From assembly GCF_963924675.1 (NCBI RefSeq), contig NC_089224.1, forward strand, positions 65,271,464 to 65,335,463: a DNA stretch of 64,000 nt, read 5' to 3'. This stretch comes from Phocoena phocoena (taxonomy: Eukaryota > Chordata > Mammalia > Artiodactyla > Phocoenidae). Below, in pieces: positions 45,524 to 58,034 of this stretch. The position numbers were made by a program, and so were the translations under genes. The notes under the pieces were generated by a model, which searched no databases, was not told the origin of the DNA, and saw only the letters and a program-made list of their open reading frames with translations. The first letter of the stretch is position 1. Every line of letters begins with the position of its first letter.

Positions 45524-47018
45524 CCTAGGAATAAATTGAACCAAGGAGGTAAAAGATCTCTACTCTGAAAACTACAAGACGTTGATGAAAGAAATCACAG
45601 GTGACTCAAATAAATGGAAAGGTATCCCATGTTCATGGATGGGAAGGGTTAATATAGTTAAAGTGTCCATATTACCCAAATCCAAATGCAATCCCTATCA
45701 AGATTCCAATGGCATTTTTTTAAAGTGGAAAACACAATCCTAAAATTTATATGGAACCACAAAACCCTGAATAGTCAAAGCAATCCTGAGAAAGAAGAAT
45801 AAAGCTGGAGGCATCATGCTCCCTGATTTCAAGCTATATTATAAAGCTGTAGTAATTAAAACAGTATGATACTGGCATAAAAACAGACACATAGGCCAAT
45901 GGAACAGAATCGAGAGCCCAGAAATAAACCCATGCTTATATGTTCAACTTGGACAAAGGAGCCAAGAATACTCTTTGTAGAAAGACAGTCTCTCCAATAA
46001 TTGGTGCTGAGAAAACTGGATATTCATGTGTAAAAGAATGAAACTAGACCCCTGTCTTACACCACTCAAGAAAAGCTAACTCAAAATGGATCAAAGACTT
46101 AAGTATAATACCATAAAACTCCAAGAAAAAACAACAGGGAAGGGCTTCCCTGGTGGCGCAGTGGTTGAGAGTCTGCCTGCTGATGCAGGGGACGCGGGTT
46201 CGTGCCCCGGTCCGGGAAGATCCCACATGCCGCGGAGCGGCTGGGCCCGTGAGCCATGGCCGCTGAGCCTGCGCATCCGGAGCCTGCGCTCCACGACGGG
46301 AGAGGCCACAACAGTGAGAGGCCTGTGTACCGCAAAAAAAAAAAAAACCGAAAAAAACCATATGATTCAACGATCCCACTTCTGGGCATATATCCAGAGG
46401 AAATGAATACAGGATATCAAGGAGATATATGAACTCCCATGTTTATTGCAGCATTATTCACAATAGCCAAGCTAAGGAAACAACCTAAGATCCATCGATA
46501 GATGAACGGATTAAGAAGATGTGGTACATATATACAACGGAATATTGTTCAGCCATGAGAAAGAAAGAAATCTTGCTATTAGTGACAATATGAATTTGCC
46601 TTGAGGACATTATGCTAACTGAAATAAGTCAGAGAAAGATAAACACTGTATGATATCACTAGCATGCGGAATCTAAAAAAGTCTAACTTGTAAAAACAGA
46701 GCATAGAATGACGGCTACCAGAGGCTGGGGGTGGGGGGGATTGGGAAACAGTAGAGATGTTGTTTAGATGTACAAACTTGCAACTACTAGATAAATAAAT
46801 CCTGGAGATCTACTGTACAATATAGTGATTAAACATAAAGATATTGTATTGTAGATAAACTTGATAAGAGACTAGATCTTAAGTATACCCACCACAAAAA
46901 AATTGATAATTATGTGACATGATAAAGGTATTAGCTAATGTTACACTTATTACCATTGTATCAATTCAACATGTTGTATACCTGAAATTTACATAATCTC
47001 AATTATATCTCAATTAAA
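45524..47018 (+). mobile_element. Older LINE-1, continuation after the nested L1
   Basis: Picks up the ORF2 RT/thumb region exactly where it stopped at 38938 ('cctaggaataaattgaaccaaggaggtaaaagatc'). It continues to the ORF2 end, with a SINE at 46142-46347 and a gap in L1 sequence across it, and then a 3' UTR ('cagaggctgggggtgggggg', 'tatacctgaaatttacataatctc') ending near 47018. Confidence 0.8.
46142..46347 (+). mobile_element. CHR SINE, short form, nested in L1
   Basis: Complete GC-rich copy from the head to the A-tail. The L1 sequence on the two sides is not contiguous: the left side is before the ORF2 C-terminal domain, and the right side is at 'atgattcaacgatcccacttctgggc'. So a deletion accompanied or followed the insertion. 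Confidence 0.93.
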
Positions 47019-48010
47019 ACAGTAAAAATTAAAAGCTTCTGTACAGCAAAGGAAACCATTAATAAAATGAAAAGGCAACCCACAGAATGGGAGAACATAT
47101 TTGTAAATCATGTATCTGTTGAGAGATTAATATGCAAAATACATAAGGAACTCATACAACTGAATAACCAAAAAAAATCTGATTTTAAAAATGGGCAGAG
47201 GAACTGAATAGATATCTTCCAAAGATATACAAAAGGCCATCAGGTACATGAAAAGTTGCTCAACATCATTAATCATCAGGAAAATGAAAATCAAAACTAC
47301 AATGAGATACCACCTCATACATGTTAGAATAGCTATTCTAAAAATACAAGTGATAACAAATGCTGGCAAGGATGTATGGAAAAGGGAACCCATGTTCATG
47401 GATCAGCGGAATTAATATTGTTTAAATAGCCATGCTACCCAAAGCCATCTACAGATCCAACACAATCCCCATCAAAATAACAAAGGCATTTTTCACAGAC
47501 ATAGAAGAAACCATCCTAAATTTTTTGTGGAACAACAAAAGACCTTGAATAGCCAAAGCAATGTTGAGAAAAAAGAACAAAACCAGATGTATCACACTCT
47601 CTGATTTCAAACTACATTGCACAGCCATAGTAATAAAACAGTATAATATACACTGGCACAAAAATTGACATATAGACCCGTGGAAAAGAATAGAGAGCTC
47701 AGAATTCAATCCTGGCATATATGGTCAACTAATATCCAACAAGGGAGCCAAGAATACCCTATAGGGGAAAGGATAGTCTCTTCAACAAATGGTGGTAGAA
47801 AAACTGGAGAAATACATGCAGAACAATGAAACTGAACCCCTATCTCACCTCAGTCACAAAAATTAACTCAAAATGGATCAAAGATTTAAACATAAGACTA
47901 GATACCATAAAACTCCTGTAGAAAACATAGGGAAGAAGCTCATCGATGTCGGTCTTGACAAGGATTTTTTGAACATAACACCAAAAGCACAAACATCAAA
48001 AGTAAAAATT

Positions 48011-48220
48011 GGGCTTCCCTGGTGGCGCAGTGGTTGAGAGTCCACCTGCCGATGCAGGGGACACAGGTTCGTGCCCCGGTCTGGGAAGATCCCACATGCC
48101 GCTGAGTGGCTGGGCCCGTGAGCCATGGCCGCTGAGCCTACGCGTCCGGAGCCTGTGCTCCGCAACGGGAGAGGCCACAGCAGTGAGAGGCCCTCGTACC
48201 GCAAAAAAAAAAAAAAAAAA
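48011..48220 (+). mobile_element. CHR SINE, short form
   Basis: Complete, with exact TSD AAAGTAAAAATT at 47999-48010 and 48221-48232. Confidence 0.95.
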
Positions 48221-48421
48221 AAAGTAAAAATTAACACATGGGAACACACCAAACACAAACCTTCTGCATAGCCAAGACACTACTAACAAAATGAAAAGGC
48301 AGCCTTCAGAATGGAAGAAAAATTTTGCAAGTCATATATTGGGTAAGGGTTAATATCCAAAATATATAAAGAACTAACACAATAACAACAATAAAAACAA
48401 AAAGCTTTTATTTTAAAATGG

Positions 48422-48612
48422 GGGCCTTCCCTGGTGGCGCAGTGGTTGGGAGTCCGCCTGCTGATGCAGGGGACACGGGTTCGTGCCCCGGTCTGGGAAG
48501 ATCCCACATGCCACGGAGCGGCTGGGCCCGTGAGCCATGGCCGCTGAGCCTGCGCGTCTGGAGCCTGTGCTCCGCAACGGGAGAGGCCACAGCAGTGAGA
48601 GGCCCGCGTAAC

Positions 48613-48643
<31 letters not shown>
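48422..48643 (+). mobile_element. CHR SINE, short form, with a 29-base A-tail
   Basis: Complete copy with a pure A-tail at 48615-48643, interrupting the L1 phrase 'aaaatgggcag'. A short aaaatggg/aaattggg duplication flanks it. The long unbroken A-tail suggests a relatively recent insertion. Confidence 0.93.
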
Positions 48644-48646
<3 letters not shown>

Positions 48647-48763
48647 GGCAGTAGAACTAAATAGTCATTTCTCCAAAGAGGATGTCAAAATGGCCAACAG
48701 GCACATGAGAAGGTGCTCAACATCACTAATCATCAAACAATGCAATTCAAAACAACTATAAGA

Positions 48764-48889
48764 GGGACTTCCCTACCAGTGCAGTGGTTAAGACTCTGCA
48801 CTTCCAATGCAGGAGGTGTGGGTTCAATCCCTGGTGGGGGAACTAAGATCCCACATGCTGCACGGTGTGGCCAAAAAAAAAAAAAAAAA
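48764..48889 (+). mobile_element. Bov-tA-like tRNA SINE
   Basis: Short element: 'gggacttccctaccagtgcagtggttaagactctgc', 'ggttcaatccctggtgggggaactaagatcccacatgctgc', then an A-tail. This is the shorter tRNA-derived form shared with ruminant-type SINEs. 'caaaacaact' occurs on both sides. Confidence 0.88.
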
Positions 48890-49814
48890 GGATCAGTTAA
48901 CAAAACAACTCACCTCACACCTGTTAGAATGGCTGTCATGAAGAAGACAAGTGACCACAGGTGCTGAAGAGGATGTGGTGAAAAGGAAACTCTTAGACAC
49001 TGTTGATGGGAATGTAAATTGGTCCAACCACTGTGGAAAACAATATGGAAGTTCCTCAAAAAATTAAAAATAGACCTACCACACAATCCAGCAATTCCAA
49101 TACTTCTGGGAATATACCCAAAGGAAATGAAAACCCAAAGATGTGATATATACACAATGTAGTATTATTTAGCCATGAGAAAGGAGGATATCCGGCATTC
49201 TTGTGACAACATGGATGGACCTTAAGCACATTTTGCTAAGTGAGATAAGCCAGACAGAGAAAGACAAGTACATGTTACATAACATCACTTATATGTGGAA
49301 TGTAAAAAAAAAAAAAAAACACAGTAAAAAAAAAAAAAAAAGTAAAACAGTGGTTAACGGGATGGGGGGATACGGGGATAAGATTTAGGATGCTTAAGAG
49401 CACAAACTTGTAACGAGTACTAACATAGCCATAGAGATTTAATGTAAAGTTTATTAAACATAGACAGTAATATTGTACTATAAGTATGTACTGTGAAATG
49501 GGTAGAGGGGATCAAAAGGTATAAACTTCCAGTTGTAAGATAAATACAATCTGGGGATGTAATGTACAGCATGGTGACAAATATACAATATACTACAGTC
49601 AAATATACAATACTATACTGTATATTTGAAAGTTGCAAGGAAATAGGATTTAAAAGTTCTGTCAAAAGGGAAAAAAAATGGTAACTGTGAGGTGACTGAT
49701 ATTAACACATAGTGGTAATTATTTCAAAATATATATCAAACTATGTTGCATACCTAAAACTAAAATATTACATGTCAGTTACATTTCAATAAAAAATAAA
49801 AAAATTTAAATGTA

Positions 49815-50365
49815 TATTATTTCCTTTCTTCTGCTTGCTTTGGGTTTAATGTGCTCTTCTTTTGGCTTCTTAAGATAGAAACTAAGGTCACTGATCCGAA
49901 ATCTTTTCTAATACAGAATTTTAGTGCTGTAAATTTTTTTCTAGATATTGTTTTAGTAGCATCTCATAAATTTTGATATGGGGTGACTTTTTAATTCAGT
50001 TCAAAATATTTCCTGTTCCCTTTTGATTTCTTCTCTGATCCATAGGCTACTTTTAAATGTATTATTTAGTTTGCAAATATTTGGGGACTTTAAGAATTTT
50101 CCTGTTGTTAAGTTCTAATTTAATTCCATTGTGATCAGAGAATATACTTTGTATGACATAATTCTTTCAAATTTATTGGGACTTATTTCATGGCCCAGAA
50201 TATGGTCCATCTTGGTAAATGTTCCTTGAACACTTGAGAAGAATGTTTATTCTGCTGTTATTGGGTAGAATGTTCTATAAATGTCAATTAGGTCTGGTTG
50301 TTTGATAGTATTGTTCAGGTCTTCTATATTCTTAATGATTTCCTGTCTATTATATGAATTATTAA
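49815..50365 (-). mobile_element. Old LINE-1 ORF2 fragment, antisense
   Basis: 'tttgggtttaatgtgctcttct', 'ttccattgtgatcagagaatatactttgtatg', 'ggcccagaatatggtccatcttggtaaatgttcc' and 'gggtagaatgttctataaatgtcaattaggtc' are the familiar reverse strand of the ORF2 region between endonuclease and RT of old L1s. Confidence 0.82.
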
Positions 50366-52722
50366 AAACATACCATAGGAATTTATGAGAAGACAGAGTG
50401 TATAAGTGATGGGCCCTTCATCACTCCCTCAGGCCACCATGTCAGAACACCCACCAGAAGAGACCCTTGACTGCTCTCCCCTGTCAATTCTATACAATAG
50501 ATTGTATCCCCCATTGCAAACGCCTAGCTAACAGACATATCCATTTATCATCTCATTTTCTCTTCATCCTGCCCTTTAAGTTTGACAGTCAGTTCCGCGT
50601 ACCTGCAGTTCTGATTACACACCTGGGCTACATCACTTTTAGCTATGCTTTCACCTGGCCCTGCAGGCTGGAATGAAACAAAATAAAGAGGAACTCCCAA
50701 TTGCTTGACTCCAATTCGAAGGTTTCTACTATAACTGTGAATTCTTTCCAGTTAAATCAGCAAGTGTTGGTTAAGCAAATGTATATACTGCGTGCAATAC
50801 CCGGTTCTGAGCTTAGGTTTTAATCTTGGACCAAAAAATGGGGATTGACTACATATTCAGAGAGGGTCTGATTGCAGGGGAGGTGAAGGAGGAAAGAACT
50901 AGTGTTGATAGCAAGAGGAGCCCAACTTCCACAAAAGGGAAACCCACATTCCCTCAAGAAGAACATAGCAGCAGGGGGACATCGCCCCTCCACATTTTGG
51001 ACCAAGGCAGTGCCTTGGCAGATGGGACTTCTAAGTCTTCCCCACAGAATAATCTTAGAGACCCCCTCTTTGCTTTCAACACAGGCAACTGAATAAAATT
51101 CTGCCCATTTCTGATAATAATTACCTCCAGATTATTCAACAGAATTGATACACAAAGAACAATTACTACTAAGTTGCCTTTTTAGCAGTAGTCCCATGCT
51201 TTGGAGGTGGGACAGTTGGTTGAGAAGCAGCCATGTGCCATTCAATGACAAGTTTATATGGCATTAGTCTCTGAAGTTCAATTAGAAAAACTGAACAGAG
51301 TCTAGAATGAGCACAGGCTGCACACAAGAAACAGCTCCATACTTTGTTTACAGGTCAGAACATCAAGTATTTAGCTGTCCCAGAGCCAGCACAGAATAAT
51401 TACACTCTATATCTTTCCACTTTCCCTTCTGCTTTTCCTCATGGTCTTGGGGAGCAGGGGAGTACTTCGCATGTGCAGGGGAATGGGGATCCCTCTGCAT
51501 TCATATAAATTCTTCCATTTGATGGGAAAAAATCAGAGAAGCAGGCCACGGTGCCTCCAGAATGTCCTGCTTGGAGCCCAATGAAGAGGGGAGAGCCAGC
51601 CCTGCTTTGTGTGCCCATCTGAAGACAAGATAACCTTTCGCCCCCAAAACTGCTTAGTGGGAACACACCAGCTGACGCCCCTCTTTACTGCTTATGTAGC
51701 TGTTTCTAAATGGCCAGTAGTATAAGAAGGCTTGTATCAGTCAATTCTAACTTCCTCTCTATCTGTAAAATATTTTATGAGAAGAAAAGTATTCCCCCAG
51801 ACTTCAAACAAGAAAAAAAACTGCAAATATCTATCTCCCCAAGAATTACTTATGTAATACTGCATTTTCTGGTCCAGAGAGAGATACTTAACTGGATTTT
51901 GACAAACCAGCTTCTAGTTTGTTTCCTTCCTATTAGCAGAATAATGTAGAAGATCTTTGAACACCAGTTTCTATATCAGATTTATAAGCAGCAAGGATAT
52001 CTATAAAATGTTGATTTTAAAATTGGCATGGCCTCTGTTATACGAAAAAATATATACTTGGGGAGTCAGGAAGTTTAGAAGATGGAGAAAGTTTACTGAC
52101 AGTAACTTAACAAGTACTACATTTCTTAAAAATCTTGGCAATCATCCATCCATCCATTGATACTATTGATTTTGCTCTATTTATGGAAATGGGCTGAAAA
52201 ACATGATAATCAGCATTGTAATGTTGTTGGGATAAAGAAAGGGAGCGGTCCTAGAAATAGGCCCTACTTGTTTACCTTAAAGTATTTCTTCTGATACAAA
52301 AGAAACTTAACAGTGGTCACCTCTGGGAAACAGCACTAGGAATTTAGGAAAATGTGGATTAGAAGGAGGGAAATTTTTACTTTTCATTTTATAAACTTCT
52401 GAACTGCTTAAGTTAATGTTGCCCATGAATTACTTTACTTGTAAAAGTAGAAATGAGGTAGAGCTGTAAGTTTTGAAATGGTAAAGATCTGTAAATTAAG
52501 TGAAGTCAGTACATCATATTCATTTAAAAATAGTTATATTAATGTGTATATACATGCAAGTTTACATATATATTTACAGTATCTAAATGTACCAAAAATG
52601 TCTATAAAAAACACCATAACTTGGTAGTACTTACCTCTGGGGATGAGAGTAAGATGAGGAGTAAGGTATTAGTCTACATTCCTCATTATTTGGCTTTTCA
52701 CAAATGCATTTCCTAATGTTTA
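50366..52722. other. Unassigned non-coding DNA
   Basis: No gene is supportable. 50380-50720 ends in 'gaatgaaacaaaataaagagg' and could be an LTR or other old element, but I cannot assign it. 52290-52470 and 52620-52700 share the phrase 'acctctggg', suggesting remnants of one old repeat. Confidence 0.4.
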
Positions 52723-53057
52723 TCTTTTTATTTATTTTTATTATTTTTTTTTTTTTTGGCTGCGTTGGGTCTTCATTGCTGTGCGCAGGCTTTCTCTATT
52801 TGTGATGAGCAGGGTGTATTCTTTGTTGCAGTACGCGGGCTTCTCATTGCGGTGGCTTCTCTTGTTGCAGAGCACGGGTTTTAGGCACGTAGGCTTCAGT
52901 AGTTGTGGCTCGTGGGCTCTCGAATGCAGGTTCAGTAGTTGTGGCGCACGGGCTTAGTTGCTCCACGTCATGTGGGATCTTCCCGGACCAGGGCTTGAAC
53001 CCGTGTCCCCTGCATCAGCAGGTGGATTCTTAACCACTGCACCACCAGGGAAGTCCC
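52723..53057 (-). mobile_element. CHR SINE, long form, antisense
   Basis: T-rich left end, then 'ggctgcgttgggtcttcattgctg' to the head 'ctgcaccaccagggaagtccc'. A 9-bp direct repeat TAATGTTTA flanks it (52714-52722 and 53060-53068). Confidence 0.92.
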
Positions 53058-53068
53058 CATAATGTTTA

Positions 53069-54320
53069 AATTAATAAGATGAGGACAGTTTTTATAAAAT
53101 CTTTTTTCCCCTCCTTGGAAGTTCTTCTCCTTCTCTTAGTAACAGCACCCTGCTGGACCTGCACCTATCCCATTTCGTCTGTTTCTGGTGGGTTTCCAAC
53201 CACAGGCTCCACCCACCTGAGTTAAAGTCAGGGGTGAGCACATGACCCAAGATAGGCCAACCAGCTCATCTCGCTCAGGAATTTGAATCTTGAGCAGAAA
53301 CACATGGGGACTGGAGGTACTTGTAAATGAGTCATCCAAAGACAGCGTCTTAAAAGGCTACCCATGTGTATCTGAGGCTGTGAATCAACAAGTTTCCTGG
53401 GCTCCTATCCTCCTTACTTCTGGTTTATCAATTCTTCATTTGTGTGTCCTTTCAGTAAATTCCTTAAAAAAAAAAAAAAAGCAAAAAACAAAGCAAATGG
53501 AGAGTGGGTAACAAATTTATTGAAAATAATAATAAATTCAGGATTTATTATTTAACCATTGAGTCCATGGTTCCTATAAGACATTCAGGTGGAAATGTTG
53601 ACTGTTGGAAATATGGGCTTGGAACTCAGCAGAGAATAAGAATTCTTGGCAGAGATTTAAGAGGTATGAGTGTGCAAGCCAAAGTAAGCGATTCAAGAGA
53701 GACAAGACAGCAGAGTCAAGGTTGGGATTGTGGGAAATACCTCCACCTGAGGAGGGGGGAAGGAATATCAGAACTGCCATTTGCCCACCATGGTTAATAC
53801 CACCATAATACCATGGTATCTGGGGAGGCCCGCCCTACTCAGTCCTGAGACCTTGAAGATGATTTTTTGTGCATACCTACCCACCGGGCATTGTCACATG
53901 GTTGCAATGTGACTGCACGTGCATGACATATAGTCATGATCATATAACATATAGACAGTATACCCAGGTGACTGAATAAGAAATTGTACCCAGGACAAGA
54001 TGTTAAATCAGATAGTGTGCACCATGAAAAGAGGCTTTGCACCCATTTAAGGTAAAACAACATATGAGTTTCTCAGGGACCTCTTCTGCCATCACCATAA
54101 AAACCCACATTTCATGACAAAGACTTGGGGCCCTCAAGAGAAACAGAACAGGGGAGCATCTAGTGTTTGCCTTTGGACGTCCCATCCAGGGCACCTGACA
54201 TCTGGTGATCTAGCACCCCTGCCAATGAATGCTAGAAAAGGCCCAGGTGGAGCAGATCACTCATAACAGCCTCCCGCCAAAACATGCCCTTAGAAATGAG
54301 AGGTCACAATCTGATGGTCA
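53069..54320. other. Unassigned non-coding DNA
   Basis: No gene. 'gagcacatgacccaagataggccaaccag' (about 53237) resembles 'ggtacatgaccccagcagaaccaatcag' (about 61010), probably the same unnamed old repeat. A 15-base A-run occurs at about 53466. Confidence 0.35.
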
Positions 54321-54324
54321 TCAA

Positions 54325-54505
54325 ACCCAGTAGTTCTGAACCTTAACTGCACGTTGGAATCACCTGGGACATTTTGAAAAATACTGATGACTCATCCTGC
54401 CTCCCAAGATTCTGACTTAATTGGCTGGGGGTGTGATTTGGTATCAGCACTTTTAAAAGCTCCCCAGGTGACCCTAACCTGCAGCCAAGGTTTAGAACCC
54501 CGAAT
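54325..54505 (+). mobile_element. MER5-type hAT DNA transposon
   Basis: 'agttctgaaccttaactgcacgttggaatcacctgggacattttgaaaaatactgatg' and 'agcacttttaaaagctccccaggtgaccctaacctgcagccaaggtttagaac' give the MER5 layout with near-complementary ends. Non-autonomous and ancient. Confidence 0.78.
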
Positions 54506-54594
54506 GAGCCCGTAAATGTTTTGTTTGACTTGCATTATACTGACCTATACAGTATTTTTCAATTATTTTTCAAAAATTAAAAATTAGTCAATTT

Positions 54595-54855
54595 TCATAG
54601 AAAACAAACTTATGATTACCAAAGGGGAAAGAGTGGGGGGATACATTAGGAGTATGGGATTAACAGACACACACTTGTATACATAAACAACAAGGATTTA
54701 CTGTATAACACAGGGGACTATATTCAATATCTTATAATAACATATAATGGAAAATAATCTGAAAAAATATATATATATATAATTGAATCACTTGGCTGTA
54801 CACCTGAAACTAACACAATATTCTAAATCAACTATACTCCAATTAAAAAAAGGAA
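54595..54855 (+). mobile_element. LINE-1 3' UTR fragment
   Basis: 'gaaaacaaacttatgattaccaaaggggaaagagtgggggg' through 'ctgtacacctgaaactaacac' to 'tcaactatactccaattaaaaaaagg' is an L1 3' terminus only. Confidence 0.82.
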
Positions 54856-55539
54856 AACATGTTAGTCAATTTTATATACCCAAATCACCCAAGATGGTGG
54901 TCTTCTGTTGGAATATATGTACACAGTAGGCCTGCATTCCCAAGGGATGCTATTCAGCCGTCCTGAGTTGCAGCCACACCTTACATAAACATTTTCTCTG
55001 CGTTCCACAGTCCTCCCCAGCCCACCCCACTATCACCACAGCACAGAGCCCATGACAGTTGCCGCTTATCATCCTGCTTGTGCTGTGGCTTTTTCAGATC
55101 AGTGTTGAGAAAAGTGAAATCGTGCTTATGCCTGTGTCTCCAGCAGCACAGGAAACAGAAAGGCACTCCAAGATGGCCATGTGTTCCATAGGGCCTGCTG
55201 CTCATTTCCAGTAACTACCTGGCCCCTACAGCATTTGGGTGTGTGCCCTACATTGAAATCTCCGTTTTCCCAGCAGGAGAACCAACGTGCCTCATAGCCT
55301 ATGGAGCAAAAACCTGAGAAGTGAGAGATCCCACCTCTCATTATCTTAATAATTAGATACCTCTCTAATACAAAAGGAAGCTACATAAAAACAGTAAGAA
55401 AGGAGGAGCACGCAATGGCACCAGAGAGCAAGTTCCAGAATTAAGGAAATGCAGGAAGTTTATATCCTTTATAGGGGACACAGGGGGCTGGAGCCGAACC
55501 TGACCTGTGAGGGGAGAATGGGGAGCTGCTATTTAACAG
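54856..55539. other. Unassigned non-coding DNA
   Basis: No gene or nameable repeat seen. Confidence 0.4.
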
Positions 55540-55830
55540 GTATGAGTGTCCCCTACGCAAGATAAGTTCTAGAGACCTGCTGTGCCTATAGTTAACAATA
55601 CTGTATCGTGAGACTTCCCTGGAGGTCCAGTGGTTAAGACTCTGCGCTCCCAATGCAGGGGGCGTGGGAGCGATCCCTGGTCGGGGAACTAAGATCCCGC
55701 ATGCCACACAGCACGGCCAAAAATAAAAATATATATATAAAAAATATATATATACTGTATCGTGCACTTAAACTTTGTCAAGAGGGTAGATCTCCTGTTA
55801 AATGTTCTTACAAGATTTCAGGAACTATGA
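55540..55830 (+). mobile_element. Old L1 3' UTR fragment split by a SINE
   Basis: 'atagttaacaatactgtatcgtg' and, after the SINE, 'cacttaaactttgtcaagagggtagatctcctgttaaatgttctta' are consecutive pieces of an old L1 3' UTR. Confidence 0.65.
55611..55751 (+). mobile_element. Bov-tA-like tRNA SINE
   Basis: 'agacttccctggaggtccagtggttaagactctgcgctcc' to 'gccaaaaataaaaatatatat'. The 13-bp TSD ATACTGTATCGTG is exact at 55598-55610 and 55752-55764. Confidence 0.95.
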
Positions 55831-56069
55831 ACCTGGAGTGGGATAGACCATCATCCTCGTTTATACTGGAGCCACCCTTTGACACTGCAGAGGTGAAATA
55901 GAGGGACGACTGTGGCCCGGGGGCCAGAGGGCTCAATAAATGTCAATATTTAGGAATGATTTGGAGGACAAGAGATAAAACAAGGAAGGGAAAAGGGCGT
56001 TCGTGTTACATCACGAGCCTGGTCTGAAAAGAGCGAAGGAGAGGTGCAAGATCATGAGAGCCTAAGGAC

Positions 56070-56260
56070 CCAAGTGTGAGTCCCAGCTCAGACACTTCCT
56101 GGCTGGAGGATTTGGGCATATGAATTAGCCTCTGAGCCTTGGTCTGTAAAACGGAGACAATAATAGTACACTCAGTATGGCTGTTAGGAGAATTAGGTGA
56201 GATAGTAGACATATACTACTTAGCACAGGGCCTAGTCATGGGAGCCATGCAGAAAGTACA
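56070..56260 (+). mobile_element. MIR SINE
   Basis: 'gtgagtcccagctcagacacttcctggctgg', 'gcctctgagccttggtctgtaaaacggagacaataatag' and 'ttagcacagggcctagtcatg' give the full MIR order from head to 3' end. Confidence 0.78.
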
Positions 56261-56689
56261 TTCAGTCTACGTTCTCAACTCTAGAGCACTGAGGAAAAGG
56301 CTTCCTCCGAGCTCTGGTCCAGGGTCTCACGTGAAGTTGTAGTCTGTTGGCAAACCCCTTTCCTCACTGGCTTTTGACTGGGTAACTCACCTCCTGGCCA
56401 TGTAGGCCTCTTCGTATGCTGCCTGACTGTCCTCAAAGTATGGCCACCAGTTTCCCCAGAGTAAGTGATCCGAGAGTGAGTCCAAGAAGCAAGTCACAGT
56501 CTTCTAAGACCTAATCTCAGGCACGACATTCCATCACTTCTGCCACATCCTATCGCTCACACAGACTAACCCTGGTACAACGCGGTACAATGTGGAAGGA
56601 ACCACACAAGCGTGTGAATACCAGGGGGGATCCTTGGAGGACCATCTGGGGCTGGCCACTACGCTTCCTCTCCGTCTTCCTTGCTTTAT

Positions 56690-56880
56690 TTTTCTCCATA
56701 CCACCTATCACCAACTGACACCTTATTTAATTTATTTGGTTTATCGTCAGTCTCTCCACAATAGAATACAAGACGGAAGAGATTTTTGCCTGTTTTGCTC
56801 ACCGTTGTATCATCAGCCCCTAAAACAGTGCCGGCACACAGTGGGGCTTCATTAAACATTTGTTAAATGGTGAATAGTGG
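56690..56880 (+). mobile_element. L2 3' end
   Basis: 'ctccacaatagaatacaagacggaagagatttttgcctgttttgctcaccgttgtatcatcagcccctaaaacagtgccggcacacag' followed by 'cattaaacatttgttaaatgg' is the L2 3' terminus. Confidence 0.72.
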
Positions 56881-56984
56881 GCCACCCAGCTGCACCGTTT
56901 CTACAAGAAATGAGCCTGAGTTCCCACCCAGAACATCACTGCTCAGAGGTCCTACCCCCACTTCTTAAAAAAATTCCAGTACGT

Positions 56985-57075
56985 GATTCTCACAATTTTA
57001 TTCGTGAGGCAATTGAAATCCAGGGAGATTAAGGGTCTTCTTGCCCAGGGTCAGCAGATGGTGCCGTGGATCTAG
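56985..57075 (-). mobile_element. MIR fragment, antisense
   Basis: 'attcgtgaggcaattgaaatccagggagattaagggtcttcttgcccagggtc' matches the reversed MIR core in diverged form. Confidence 0.5.
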
Positions 57076-57782
57076 GACCAGTTGCCTTGCCCTTGACCTG
57101 AGCACTCCCCGTCTCCCAGGGCCTACCTACAGCCCGGTGCAGCATATGAGCTGACAAGTCATGATTCACACAGGTTGGTTCACTAATATGATAATTCAGA
57201 GTGCTTCCTATAATTAATAGCTTGTGTATATTAGTTCGTATGGCTTCCACTCAGGTAGTGAGGTACTGCGGGAATGAGAAGCGGAGCTGAAGAGCTTGGA
57301 GAGAAGGCGCTCACCAAATGCTCTGACTCAGTTCTCCTTTTCCCTGGAGGTAGTGTCATTTCACTCCAGAGAGACCCTTAAGCCCAGGCTGCACCTGTCG
57401 GTGCTCTATACTCTGGGAATGGGGAGCAGTTGTCCCCACAGATGGGAGAGGGTTCTATCACCTCAGGATGAACCAGTTCTGAACCACTACCCCCTGCAAA
57501 AAAAAAAAATTACCACACATTTAGCAGCTTAAAAAAAAAGAAAAGAAAAAGAAGACAGAAACCGTAACATAACCCCTTCCCCAGTCCCAGGGCCCCATGC
57601 GCACGGGCCCCTTTGCTGGACGATGGAGTCCCGAGGTGTCCCACGGAGGGAGCTGGGCTAGTCTGAGAGTGGCTTCCTAGGTAATCCCTTGTCTCCTCCT
57701 TCAGGGAGGGGGCCTGGGACCACAAAAGCCCCTTTCCCCTCAAATCCTACCAAAGTATTAAAATATGTTAACAATACACACG

Positions 57783-58034
57783 TACGGTGGGGAGGGATAA
57801 ATTGGAAGATTGGGATTGACATATACACACTACTATATATAAAATAGATAACTAATAAGGACCTACTCTATAAGTACACGGAACTCTTTTCAATACTCTG
57901 TAATGGTCTAAATGGGAAAAGAATCTAAAAAAGAGTGGATATATGTATGTGTATAACTGATTCACTTTGCTGTACACCTGAAACTAACACAACATTGTAA
58001 ATCAACTACACTCCAATAAAAATTTTTTAAAAAC
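57783..58034 (+). mobile_element. LINE-1 3' UTR fragment
   Basis: 'acggtggggagggataaattggaagattgggattgac' through 'ctgtacacctgaaactaacacaacattg' to 'ctccaataaaaatttttt'. It is closely related to the 3' UTR at 28590-29145 and serves as the uninterrupted reference for the insertion there. Confidence 0.85.

Larger units (their letters stand above)
47030..49805 (+). mobile_element. LINE-1 ORF2 end and 3' UTR, rearranged, with three nested SINEs
   Basis: 47030-47395 covers the ORF2 C-terminal region. At about 47395 the order jumps back to an earlier part of ORF2 ('cccatgttcatggatcagcgg'), which then proceeds normally, through the C-terminal region a second time (48240-49150), into a 3' UTR ending near 49805. 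It contains SINEs at 48011-48220, 48422-48643 and 48764-48889. Confidence 0.78.
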
